Notes under the pieces: generated by a model
Database searches by the model: none
The model's input: only the letters and a program-made list of their open reading frames with translations
Told to the model about the DNA's origin: nothing
NCBI GenBank assembly: GCA_001692895.1
Contig: KV748218.1
Location: 1,426,001-1,490,000, forward strand
Origin: Cenococcum geophilum 1.58
Taxonomy: Eukaryota > Ascomycota > Dothideomycetes > Gloniales > Gloniaceae
Length of the DNA: 64,000 bases
Direction: 5' to 3'
Made by a program: the position numbers and the translations under genes
Shown here: positions 47,365 through 57,499 of the stretch, in pieces
Layout: every line of letters starts with the position of its first letter
Numbering within the stretch: position 1 is the stretch's first letter

Positions 47365-47470
47365 ATAACTATTGCTAGAACTAGACAACTATTACTAGAA
47401 CTAGATAACTATTGCTAAAACTAGATAACTAGAACTAGAACTAGATAACCGTCCTAGAGCTAGATAACGA
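47365..47470. repeat. Minisatellite 3: ACTAGATAACTATTGCTAGA units
   Basis: About five 23-24-bp units of the form AACTATTGCTAGAACTAGAT. The same family occurs at 47725-47825, where units read ACCGTTGCTAGAACTAGAC. Confidence 0.8.
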
Positions 47471-47502
47471 CCTTTTAAATAACTAGCTAGTAAATACTAC
47501 AA

Positions 47503-47535
47503 TTAATTTAATTAATTAATTAATTAATTAATTAA
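47503..47535. repeat. (AATT)n microsatellite
   Basis: Eight or so TTAA/AATT units in a row. Confidence 0.9.
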
Positions 47536-47724
47536 ATTCGATATAGGCCTATTATTAAATTAAATTATAGCCTCTAAGGAAGGCACCCTATATAACCGTC
47601 GTTTAAATATATAGTTAACAAACGGCTATAAAAAACGATCTAAATCAGTTAGAGCCTTTAATTAGGCTAACTCCTCCCCTAAATTAAATTAGATACTAAT
47701 ATAGGTAAGTAAGTAGATAGGAGA

Positions 47725-47825
47725 GGACTATTACTAGAACTAGACGACCGTTGCTAGAGCTAGATAACCGTCGCTAGAACTAAACGACCGTTACTAGAAC
47801 TAGATAACTGTCACTAGAACTACGT
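47725..47825. repeat. Minisatellite 3, second array
   Basis: Four to five units related to 47365-47470, richer in CG (ACGACCGT). The ~255 bp between the arrays, 47470-47725, hold only the microsatellite and AT-rich sequence. Confidence 0.75.
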
Positions 47826-47877
47826 TAGGAAAATAGGAAGTAGCGTAGGAAATTTAGTTTCGCTAAAAGTGATTTTA

Positions 47878-47965
47878 GGGCCTAGGGCTAGCTTTCCGCT
47901 ATATTAGCTAACCCCCTTAAGCCTAGGGCCAGCTTTTCGCTATATTAGCTAACCCCCCCAGCTAT
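47878..47965. repeat. Two tandem 42-bp units
   Basis: GCCTAGGGCYAGCTTTYCGC followed by TATATTAGCTAACCCCC, repeated once with three or so changes. Confidence 0.8.
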
Positions 47966-48029
47966 ACGCTAGCATTACGCTAGCTTACGGCTATAAAATA
48001 AATACTATTACTATTATTGCGTTTATTAC

Positions 48030-48130
48030 TATTAAGGTATTAAAGTCCTAAAGGCCTCCTAGTAGGCTTGTGGTAAGTTTATAGCAGGCTTATAGCAGGA
48101 CTTTAATTTTCCTTTAACGATTAAGGTGAG
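48030..48130. repeat. Minisatellite 1, second locus
   Basis: GTCCTAAAGGCCTCCTAGTAGGC, TTATAGCAGG units and GACTTTAATTTTCCT, as in 46871-47090. Confidence 0.6.
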
Positions 48131-48635
48131 ATCTTATAGAATCTTATAGAATCTCGTGTTAGGATCGTCCTATAATAATTAAGGCAGGATTTCTATTAGA
48201 GTCTAATGATAAGGTAGAATTTCTTTAAATAATTAAGTAATAGCTAAATAGCTTCTTAAGTTGGCGGACCGGGCTTATAACTATTAAATAGTGCATATTA
48301 AGCTCTTTGTTAATAAAATAGGTTAATTAATTAATAATCTTAGTCTTAGCCTTAATAGTTGATTAACCTAGGCTTCTAGGGCTCTATGGAGAGATTGACA
48401 AAGCACGTACCCTGTGTATATAACTTGTGCACGTCCTACGCTATAGAGAATATAGATTATCTAATAATAACCCTTAGTAGATAAAGGAGAGGGATTGTAA
48501 GGACCACCTATAAGCTCCTAAGGAAGCTCTAAATATACGCAACTAGTAGTTAATAGCTTTAGACAAGATCTACATTATAGTTTAGCCTATACTAGCTCTA
48601 GGTACTACTAGAACTCCTTACTTTATAGGATAAGA
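48131..48635. other. Spacer without recognised gene
   Basis: Moderately RIPed; part of it (48380-48430) keeps CA/TG. May be the leader of the gag-like remnant that follows. Confidence 0.4.
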
Positions 48636-49620
48636 CTAATTACAGTTTATTAAATAGTATAAGCGGTTATGCATCCGATATTAAATAATAAGTAAGGAAA
48701 AGTACTAGGGCCTTTTAGAGTACTGCAACTACTAGATAGGAATGTGGATCCAAAGCCTACCTAAATTTACTACTAGTAATTGGATAGAGCTTGTAAGAAA
48801 GCTTAGGGCTAAATATTAAGTAGATAACTACTACTAACGTATAGAGATAAGAGACTTTATGGAAGCTTTTATTTAAGAGTTAATGGAGCAGCTAGGTAAT
48901 CTGCGCTACTATGTATAGGATTTTACTACTATTTTAGCCAAGGTAGTAGCTATAGGAAACCTTACTAAGTAAGAGAAGGGGTAGTAGTTTATATAAGGAC
49001 TCCCTATTAAATACCGTAGATATATAATAGAAAATATAGGAGTCGTAGTAGACGAGCCTAGCACCCTTATATTTAAAAGGCTAAAGAAGGCTATAGAGTT
49101 AAGGATAATGGCTGTAGAGAGCCCTAAGCGAATAACTATTCTTTTAGAAAAAGATATCCTAAATATCTAGCTTATATAGGAGCTACGGCAGTAAAGGAAG
49201 GAGCTCCGCTAAAGGGAAGGAAAGCTTCTTAATTTAGGTGTATAGGAAAGAGCCTAGATGCCGCCTATACCTATAGATTAGGAAATAGATAAAATAGACC
49301 TAAGGAAGTTTATAACGCTAACAAATTAAAGCCTAGTAGAAGGATATAGCCTAGAACTAGGATATAAAGACTAGCAGAACAGCACCTAAGCTTCTCTTAT
49401 CCCGTAAGACCTTCGACCTCTATAGGACTTTTAACTTCTATAGGACTCTTAATATCTATAGGATTTTACTACCTTTAGACGGCCGTAATAGGACTAGCGG
49501 GGTCTCTCTAGTCCAGGCCAGTAGACCTATTTTAGATGCGGAGGAAGTTATTATTTTACTAAGTTTAAGTGCTAAGGCTTAAAAGGATCCTATCTAGCGA
49601 GGATTTATATATCTATCTAA
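48636..49620 (+). pseudogene. Gag-like protein remnant with a CCHC-type finger
   Basis: About 325 codons in one frame with RIP stops. The N-terminal half has capsid-like helices (E-L-V-R-K-L-R-A-K-Y, F-M-E-A-F-I, G-N-L-R-Y-Y-V). Then comes a basic, Gln/Arg-rich stretch (E-L-R-stop-stop-R-K-E-L-R). The C-terminus reads Y-F-R-C-G-G-S-Y-Y-F-T-K-F-K-C near 49530-49580, a zinc knuckle whose first Cys is now Tyr. It is probably gag of another LTR retroelement; no LTR or RT of it was found. A domesticated gag is a less likely alternative. Confidence 0.5.
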
Positions 49621-50320
49621 TTGAGAAAGACTAGTAGCTAGGATACGCGGACGACCTAGACCTATACTTCCGTCTCGGCAATAAAGGACAATTAAAGGGT
49701 ATTAAGAACTGGCTTTATACGCACTAAGGGATAGACCTAAAAGGATAGGTAAATTAGAAAAGGGAAGGACAAGGATAGACATAGCAACGGGCCCCTCCTA
49801 TAGTACGAACGGATTTTACTGCTCTTTATAACGGGGTAGTGCTAAAGAGCAGTAACAAAACACGTACGAACTAGGAGGACTACTGTAACCAACTACCAAC
49901 ACTGTATTAAGACTTAAGATCGTCACCCAGAAGGCTCTAAGACGGCGTTAACGCCACCCTATATATTGGTTGCAGATTACCGTTCCTATTTCAGCTATCT
50001 ATTACCTATGACTATCCGCTTTCTCTTCCGATTTAAAGATATCTCTTATAGTGGCTTGGCTCTAACTAAGCCCCTATCGATACTAATAATAGTAAAGCGC
50101 TCAAAGTCTACTAGCATCGGCCGTCGCCGCTTAGCATTTTAGAAAATCTTAGGGCCCCGCACGTTATTATATAAGACTCCTTAAACGTAAGTGTTATATA
50201 CTAGCTATCTAACCTCTGCACTAAGGTAAGGTAAGCGCGCTAGGTTAGTAACTTCTCCACCCTATAAAGAAGCTGCTACTAAAGCTGCTATCTAAAAGGA
50301 TTTTAATATATAGGGTAATA
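49621..50320. other. Region including a weakly RIPed island, no gene assigned
   Basis: 49830-50290 keeps CA/TG freely. Reading on the plus strand gives partly open sequence (P-P-Y-I-L-V-A-D-Y-R-S-Y-F-S-Y-L-L-P) that I do not recognise. It may continue the gag-like remnant. Confidence 0.4.
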
Positions 50321-50329
50321 TAGATTAGG

Positions 50330-50445
50330 AAGCTGGTAAAGAAGGGGGTAAGCAAGAAGGGGATAGGTAAGAAGGGTAGGGCGGTAAGGGTAATGAGGGC
50401 AATAGGGGTAGTGAGGGCGATAAGGGAGCCCCTTATTTAATAGAG
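50330..50445 (+). repeat. G-rich purine tract, possible G-quadruplex former
   Basis: At least nine G-runs of three or more within about 110 bp on the plus strand, in GGGGGTAAGCAAG/GGGGATAGG/GGGCGGTAAGGG-like units. If translated it would be Gly/Glu/Lys-rich. Confidence 0.65.
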
Positions 50446-50449
50446 GCGA

Positions 50450-51640
50450 TCTCTAGTTCTTAACTTCGCCACTACGTTAATAGAATCTCCGTTTGCTCTA
50501 ACGGATCAAATCATTTTAGTACGCTTTAGCGCCCGTCTTTAGAGGACAAATAGAATATACTACTAGGTACGCTACCACCCTAGCTAAAATAGTAGATATA
50601 GTATTTAATACCTAACTCCGTTATAAATAAGAATCCTAGAGTTACTATAAAAACTAAAAATAGACTAGAAAGACTAGGAACTCTTAAAGTTATCTTTCTA
50701 AAGCTATATCGCCCTCACTGCTATATTATTAAGACTATTACTTTTAGTAATAGACTTTAGAGTGCCAACTATACTACGGCATTTTTTATGTTCTATAAAT
50801 CTGGAAGTAAGTTTATTTTATACTCTTAGGAAAGAGAAGGCGTAGCTAGTAGTCTATCCTAGGTTATATTGCCTATTAGAGTCGTATATAATATCTACCG
50901 CGCATTAATAGATGTTCTATAGGATAGTAAGGCATTCTAGGGCCTATATATACCGGGAAAGGACCCTATATAAGGCGTATTCTACGCTACGTCCTTATTT
51001 CTATAAGTAGTCGGTTTACTCTTTACTTATTACTCGTCTATTAGAATACTCTATCTTCTCCTCTTTTTACTAACTATTCTATCTACTTAGTGGCGTTAAT
51101 CCTCCTATCCTTTATAATAACTATTCTAGAATTTACTTTAGACCCTTACTTATAAAATTAACTAAAAAAAAAGCTAAACGCACCATTGTAGATTTAAGGT
51201 GTTAGTGTTAACCTAAGTAATATTAGACTTCTTAGTCTTTGCTATATGTGGGTCCCTCTAAACTACAAAATCGCCTTTCCTTATTATACTCTTTCTAGGA
51301 ACAGTTAAAAACCGTACTTATAATAGTATATTTAGATTTAGCAATATTCTTAAAAGCCTATTAAGCAGCCTAGATAAGGTTTAGCAATAAATAACCTAAT
51401 AAAGAGGCCGGTATAGGCCCGTAAAGACGCTTATATCTTAAGCTAATAACTAAAAAAAAAAAGGCTAGAAGTAGCTTTAAAACGTAAAATACCTGCTAAG
51501 GATTAGGTTTATACCGTCTTATTTAACTTATAGATAAATATACTTCTTCTTACCGTTCCTATTAGCTTTATAGTTAATTACCTTTACATTAATAGCATTG
51601 CCATATTTAGTAGTAATTCTTTAATTAACGTCTAATACGG
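50450..51640 (+). pseudogene. Unidentified coding-like remnant with a hydrophobic segment
   Basis: 50600-51100 reads as a RIPed plus-strand frame ending in a hydrophobic stretch (A-T-S-L-F-L-stop-V-V-G-L-L-F, then L-Y-L-L-L-F-L-L-T-I-L-S). Beyond 51150 the frame is unclear. I do not recognise the family. The Ca2+/H+ exchanger lies 1 kb downstream, but I see no link between the two. Confidence 0.35.
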
Positions 51641-52589
51641 ATCCTACTGGCCCACGCAGACTACTCCGTCACAGGGGGAAAACTTATAATTTACATGAAG
51701 AAAAACCCTGCAGTTGGGGGAAGGAAAAACCCTATGAGCCACCTTAGTAGGATAAAAAACCCCGAATTGCCATATTTGCATATAGCAGCGGCCCTACGGG
51801 CCTACAGCACGTCCTCCTCCTTAGATGTTTTAAACTCCTTAGGAACTACTGCTTCCTTCTCTAGCTTATTAAAGCTGGGGTTCACTATATCCCAGCTAGG
51901 CCCTGCTAATCAATTGCTGTGTCTTATTATCTTATTCCGTATCTTGCCTATCCCCTATATGCTATCTCTTATAGACTATTACTATATACGCCTTACCTCT
52001 CCCCCCCTAGAGCCATTAAAGGCGTAAGGGGGATTTATCTATTCTAACTACCGTAATACTAATAAGCAAGCGGGATATATTATATATTTAGGTATCTTTT
52101 ATGCCTAGGCCCTAGCTAGGCCCTTTATAAGGGCACCACTCCGTTAAAAGGAGATAGGGAAAACCGTGGGTCGCAATCTAGGCTGCTAGGTAGTATTTGG
52201 TAGTTAAAAACGGCAAGTAACCGTATGCTCCGCGGGCAATTGCCCTAGGGGTTAAGAGGGGCCGTATATTTACTCGTTCGTTCGTTTGCTCCGCGTTTGC
52301 TTATTTATTAATATAAGAGGTCGTTAATGCTTTCTATTGGGGGTTAGGGGATGCTGTTAAATGCTATACATCCATGTTGGATTGTATAGGTGCCTTAGAT
52401 AGGAGAATAATGTAGTAGTTGTCGTATTATAGAGGGCCAATAGTAGTGGTTTTCAAGATCTTACCATCCGAAAATTTTTCACCACCGCCCTTAACGCCTA
52501 TAACCACCACCAGGTCCTGTCCACACGCTATATAACGTCTCTGCGTTAGCTCTGGATCTAAACTTCAAAGACTAGGTTCGTAGCCGTTA
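51641..52589. other. Weakly RIPed spacer upstream of the exchanger pseudogene
   Basis: CA/TG are common here. A 110-codon open frame at 51695-52027 exists, but its composition and lack of any recognisable motif give no support for a gene. 52085-52125 has CCTAGGCCCTAGCTAGGCCC palindromic sequence; 52280-52300 has GTTCGTTCGTTTG repeats. The promoter and 5' end of the exchanger gene would be expected here. Confidence 0.45.
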
Positions 52590-53950
52590 CCGCGTATAGG
52601 TGCAGAGTCCGATTTCGACGGCCCTATATTTATTATTAACTTTATTACCATTATTCCGCTTACTATAATGCTTAATTACACTATTAAAGAGATTACGCTC
52701 CGCGCTAGTGATATATTAGGTAGTCTTTTAAACGTAACTTTTAGGTACGTTTTTCCGCTTCTTATTTATCCTAATATAATCTAATATTTAGCGCAGAAAC
52801 GCAGTTAAATTAATTATCTCTATCTTAGCCCTGACTAAGGGCTAGATTACTATTATTAAAACTTCCCTAATTAGCAGTATGCTTTTAAACTTACTCCTTA
52901 TTCTTAGTATATACTTCTTTTTTAGAGGTATTAACCAGATGGAATAATATTTTAATAGGATAGTAGTAGGTACTATAGCCAGTCTTTTAGCTCTATGCGT
53001 TAGCAGTTTAATTATTCTAACTACCTTCTACTCTATACTATTAAGTAAGTTTAATAATAGCTTTAGACTAATAATAAATACTAACCTACGTAGCTATAAG
53101 CCTTAATAGCTCTATACTTAATTAGAAGCTTTCCTATAGAACAGCTATTATCCTCTTAATTATATACAGTTACTACCTTATATTTTAATTAAAGTTATAT
53201 ACTAAAATATATAATACTGTAAGCAAAAAGGCTCCTAAGCGTAAATCCTCCCAAGTTAAGTAAGGTATGTCTCTCCGTAGTATTATATAGATCGGTGCCG
53301 CAGCGGCGGCTATATCTAGAGGTGGAGTAAACCATAAACAGCTTATATAGGATTTAAATGCAAAAAAGGGAGATAATAAGATTAAGGAGCCTAAATTAAC
53401 AATCTAGGGTGTAATTATAACCCTTGAAATATCTACTGCGTTAGTAGCTTTCTGTTCTAAGTTTATAGTTAATAGTATTAGTAATATTACGGCAAGCGGC
53501 ACTATCTCTACTACTTTTATTAGTTTTATTCTACTCCTAATTATTAGGAACGCTACTAAGTATATAATAGCGGTTATAGTAGCTTATAAGGATAAAATAA
53601 GTCTAGTAATTAATATTGCTATTAGATCTAGTATATAAATCGCTTTTCTAGCTCTCCCCTTTATTATTATACTCGGTTAGATTGTAGGCTAGGATTATAT
53701 AACGCTTTATCTCAATACCTTTCTAATCGCTATTTTATTTATTGCCGTGCTTTTAATAAACTATCTTATCTAAGATAGTAAATCTAGTAAGTTTTCCTTT
53801 CTATATAGGTAATTTATTCTAACTAACACTAAAATAGACTGGCTTAAAGGCGTTCTTATTATGGCAATCTATGCTATTATTACAGTTGCCAGCTAGTTTT
53901 ATCCAGAATAAGTTTTAGGTCCTCTCTATCCCACTTAATTTAAGCCTCTA
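52590..53950 (+). pseudogene. Vacuolar Ca2+/H+ exchanger (VCX1/CAX-like), RIP-destroyed
   Basis: CAX proteins move Ca2+ into the vacuole in exchange for H+. The frame gives, in family order: an N-terminal helix (F-I-I-N-F-I-T-I-I-P-L, from 52629), G-S-L-L-N-V-T-F, the first transport motif as R-N-A-V-K (family G-N-A-x-E; 52743-52809), S-I-L-A-L-T-K-G, G-T-I-A-S-L-L-A-L-C-V-S-S-L, a polar loop at 53160-53400, S-T-A-L-V-A-F-C, the second motif as R-N-A-T-K-Y (family G-N-A-A-E-H; 53546-53563), V-A-Y-K-D-K, I-R-S-S-I-Q-I-A, and a last helix ending near 53905. Both essential Glu codons are Lys through G->A, and CAG/TGG stops are frequent. It is a nuclear-type gene copy, not a transposon gene. The start codon was not found. 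Confidence 0.85.
52745..52796 (+). other. Spliceosomal intron in the exchanger pseudogene (52 bp)
   Basis: Donor GTACGT at 52745, branch-like CTAAT at 52781, acceptor GCGCAG ending 52796. Removing it joins T-F-(R/G) to N-A-V in frame, exactly inside the conserved N-A-T-F-G-N-A-V-E stretch. The length suits filamentous ascomycetes. A second intron or indel is needed between about 53045 and 53125, because the frame changes from 1 to 2 there; GTAAGT (53045) and CTAAC (53081) are present, but the splice phase was not resolved. Confidence 0.75.
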
Positions 53951-54720
53951 ATTACTATTTCACTCCTTTATTAAGATTAGGCAACTAAGGGGCTAAATAG
54001 GATTTTTATAAACTATATATATAGCTTTTTAGTAAACCCTAGGCTAATCTTTTTATATCTATTAAGCCGTCTAGGTTACCTAGAATGTTACTTTCTTTTA
54101 TTTTCTCTTAAAAAAAACCCCCTTTTATATTTATGTATATATATAAACTATCAAACTATATCTTATCTACTACTCTCTACTATTTAAATCTTCTTATATA
54201 CTTTTTATACCTATAATAGTGCGGGAGTAATTGCTTCTATTAATGAATTAATACGTCTAATATGTCTTTAGCACAATAGATATATAGGACAAGTAACTAT
54301 ATATAGTTATAATAACGCCAATACTAGCGAACTAAATATATCTTAGCGTATAGATATTTGCTCTATATATAGCTTAATTAAGCCTATAGTATTTAAAGAT
54401 CTAGGCTTATACTTTATACCTTACGTCTATTTTATCTCTTAAGAGCGCGTCCTCTTCTAGTTCTTACTTTATAATAATCTCTTTTATCGCGTGTTCTAGC
54501 TCTTTAGAGTTAGTTCTTTTAAAGCCGTCTTTATTTCCTAGCTAATATCTCTACTTTTAAAACACTCTATTAAGTAGCGAGATATATACATCTATGCAGT
54601 TATTAACCGTTATCCAAAGCTGGCTAAGTATAATTATTATAAGTCTAAGTGAGGCCGTGGATAGGTTACTTATTAATAAGCTACTAGCCCATTAGAGATC
54701 TCTATTTAATACTTTCTTAA
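53951..54720 (+). pseudogene. Unidentified coding-like remnant downstream of the exchanger
   Basis: 54200-54720 reads as one RIPed plus-strand frame: S-Y-N-N-A-N-T-S-E-L-N-I-S, then L-I-K-P-I-V-F-K-D-L-G-L-Y-F-I-P-Y-V, and near 54640 G-R-G-stop-V-T-Y...S-P-L-E-I-S-I. The regular alternation and lack of frameshifts suggest a former protein, but I cannot name a family. It may be a second gene carried with the exchanger. Confidence 0.35.
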
Positions 54721-55326
54721 AATAAAATAAAATACACACCTATATATTACTTTAAAGTATAGAGATTAACCTTTTGATGTGTATGCGAGCGGCGGGTGCA
54801 GGTTGTGCGAATAAGTAAGCGAATGGCCGAAAGTTCGATTATGTAAAAAGTTACAAATGGTACTTTTGCGATAAGAAACACCGGCTTGTACTTTAGTACC
54901 AAAAATTCCGCGCTACAGGTTAATTGGTAGTCTTTATACTTTAGATAATATATATAACTAACCTATAATAGCACTAGCATTTACCACTTCCTATATTAAA
55001 GGCTACGTTATAAAAGATTAAGCATTCTAATTAATTGCGAGCGAAACCTAGTAATGTTAGCGGTTAGGTTAAACCAATAAGAAAAGGCTAATTAGTTAAA
55101 ATTCTTAGCTAGTTTACTAAAATTAATGGGGGAAATAGAAGAGGTATATAATAAACTCTACGCTAAGCTTAAGAATAAAGAAAAGGATTTTAACTAGGTT
55201 ATCTTTTGTTTTAATTATGCTCTAAAAAGAGGAGCTACTATTAACCGTGATTTAAGGCTATATATTATCCTAATTGGCGCTACTAAAAGGACCAGTCCTT
55301 TTAGTGCCAGTTAGCGGTTAACGGCT
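54721..55326. other. Spacer without recognised gene
   Basis: 54770-54920 is weakly RIPed. 55290-55306 holds the palindrome AAAAGGACCAGTCCTTTT. Confidence 0.5.
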
Positions 55327-55331
55327 ACCTT

Positions 55332-55599
55332 TATTAGCGACTTAGTTAATTAAGGTATATGTACAGTAGAAGGGTCGCGCAAGCCTATATAATTGGATTG
55401 TCTATAAACGAGGATCTAAAGCTAGAGAAAGGAAAGAAGACAGAGGGTAGCGCCGCTTAACGTTATATATAATCCTTTAGTCACGTAACGGCAATTATTT
55501 AAAACTATATAAAACTATCTACGACTATCCGCCATAATCCACCAATATCTACTAATATTTATTAGCTATAATCTACTAGTTTTTACTAGCGCTGTAATA
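55332..55599 (-). repeat. Solo LTR of an F/D-related Gypsy family
   Basis: 268 bp sharing ends with the F LTR (46401-46628). ACCTT is present directly on both sides (55327-55331 and 55600-55604), a target duplication around a single LTR. The internal region was therefore lost by LTR-LTR recombination. Confidence 0.8.
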
Positions 55600-55604
55600 A
55601 CCTT

Positions 55605-56570
55605 AATAGTATTAATCTTATTATAAGTGCGTATTAATTATACCGATTAAATTACGCGGAATTATACCCTTTCTTTATAGAATTATATCTAAAATAGGTA
55701 GAAATACATTAGAAATACGTTAAAATAGTCATACTTAAAAGGGCATAAAATTATACTGTTTAATCGCTAAAATTAACTGGTAAAGAGGCGGTATATAACT
55801 TATGCGGTAGCGCGGCCGGTAGTAAGGATTAATTTAGACTACTAAGATTATTTTATTTTTTTACTAATTCCTAAATAGGGCGAACATAACATCCTATAAT
55901 ACTACAAGAAAAAGAAAAAAACTAAGAGTAATAGGCTATAAAGTATAAGATAGCAGAGAAGCGCTATATACCGTAAACATATAGTTTTTAAAATGCTTAT
56001 ACCTAAAGAGTATTATTCCTAATAAGTGACAATATAGGTCTAGATATAGGATTAATTCATCCTATCTAAAAAAAGAAAGATATCGCTTTTTAATATATTC
56101 CCTTACTTTACGCGAGTAATAGAAAAGGGTATATACTTCTAGCTTATAGGCGTAGAAGAGATACTATTAATTTATAATCTTTATAGGGCCCGGTTTAGGT
56201 TTAACTATTAGCTCTAAACTTAGCTCTAGAGTAGGAAGGATACCCTAATTATAATTATAGATAACCTTACGCTTAACTATAGGTTCTAGTACCCAGCATA
56301 GATTAAATAAGGCTTTAATTACGTTAATTTAATATTAGAAATTTTCTTATATTATAAGATCAGCTAGACGTTTATATAAGAGCTAAATAACGCGTTTTTG
56401 TCTAGGACTATACTCCACTAGTTTTAGTTTTTACTTTTCCTCGCGTAGACTAATAGCCAATAGCGCAAGCTATCGCCTTAAATCTTTAGTCTCGGTTTTA
56501 TTAAAAAAGTTAAGCTATATTTCCTTCCATTTCCCCCTTTTTAAGGCCTTTTTTTATTTTTCTAATTCTA
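55605..56570. other. RIPed spacer without recognised gene
   Basis: A partly open plus-strand frame at 56130-56500 is seen, but no domain was recognised. Confidence 0.4.
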
Positions 56571-56835
56571 ATAACGTAGATGATAGGGTTATGACGGCGA
56601 TAGGGTTATGACGGTCGGCTACTACCGCTTCCTAATGTAGATGGAACACCAAAATACTGCCAAATACCTCAGAAGCAGCCGTTGGGTTGTGCACGATATA
56701 ATGACATAACGGCGCACGACCTAACGGCTGCTTCTGAGGTATTTGGCAGTATTTTGGTGTTCCATCTACATTAGGAAGCGGTAGTAGCCGACCGTTATAA
56801 CCCTATCGCCGTTATAACCCTATTATCTACGTTAT
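56571..56835. repeat. Large palindrome: 113-bp arms, 39-bp spacer
   Basis: 56571-56683 and 56723-56835 are reverse complements with about three differences, all explained by CpA->TpA in the right arm. The spacer itself holds a smaller inverted pair, GGTTGTGC/GCACGACC. The arms include a 17-18-bp direct repeat (AGGGTTATGACGGCGAT, then AGGGTTATGACGGTCGG). It could be a foldback or MITE-like element. It ends 9 bp before the outer repeat of YR element G. Confidence 0.93.
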
Positions 56836-56844
56836 AGCTTATCT

Positions 56845-56987
56845 ATTATTCACACGCTTGCGGAGAAGAGGATTAATTAATCTGATTGGTGGGTACGGGC
56901 TTAAAGGCATTAATTAAGAATGGGTATATTCGCAAGGCCATTTACAGGGGATTGCCCTGCCTTAACTAAACGTGATGCCTATAGACC
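56845..56987 (-). repeat. Split direct repeat b2 (outer copy) of element G
   Basis: 143 bp, partner of 57173-57316. Less RIPed than the inner copy: CACACGCTTGCGGAGAAG here, TACACGCTTACGGAAAAG inside. Confidence 0.85.
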
Positions 56988-57064
56988 CGTGCGCAAGTAT
57001 ATTGCTATAGTATCTATTTATAAAGCCCAAAATATACAACTAAAGAAAAAGGTATAAGTGGGAG

Positions 57065-57171
57065 GGAAAGCAAGCAAGCAAGGCTCAATTTTGTAAATGT
57101 TAATAATATTAGTGTTGCTAAGATACAGGGGTGCTGCTGCAGTGCTCGCTTAGCTATATAGACATATCTAT
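57065..57171 (-). repeat. Split direct repeat a2 (inner copy) of element G
   Basis: About 107 bp, partner of 61478-61583. More strongly RIPed than the outer copy. Contains the conserved GTGCTGCTGCAGTGCTCGCT block. Confidence 0.85.
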
Positions 57172-57172
57172 T

Positions 57173-57316
57173 TATTATTTACACGCTTACGGAAAAGAGG
57201 ATTAATTAATCTAATTGGTGGGTATAGGCTTAAAGGCATTAATTAAGAATGGGTATATTCGCAAGGCCATTTATAGGGGATTGCCCTGCCTTAACTAAAC
57301 GTAATACCTATAGACC
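57173..57316 (-). repeat. Split direct repeat b1 (inner copy) of element G
   Basis: 144 bp, directly after the coding body on the minus strand and 1 bp from a2. Confidence 0.85.
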
Positions 57317-57499
57317 TAGAAGCGCAGCGCCTGTACCATATAAGGTAGAGTAGGGGGAAGAAAAAATAAAAAATAAAAAAGGGGGGGAAAGGAGAGATTT
57401 AAGTTAATGTATTAGAGTGCTAAAATAGGCACTCCTATACGCTGTTGTGCCTAAATACCTTCGCCTATTATATCTAGGGTAAGTAATAATAAGAATAGT

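Noticed and set aside
47091..47368. Telomere or subtelomere signature (CCCTAA-like) and the 66-codon frame at 47168
   Set aside because: Units are 16-20 bp and imperfect, not hexamers, and the frame lies within repeats and simple sequence.
51695..52027. 110-codon open frame as a real gene
   Set aside because: It lies in a low-RIP patch where stops are simply rarer; there is no motif, no homology I recognise and no supporting start context.
46401..55599. One 9-kb LTR element bounded by the two related LTRs and carrying the exchanger gene
   Set aside because: The right LTR has its own ACCTT duplication on both sides and the left is flanked by ATCTA, the LTRs differ in length (228 and 268 bp), and the body holds genes on both strands. 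They are separate insertions, so there is no evidence of gene capture by an LTR element.
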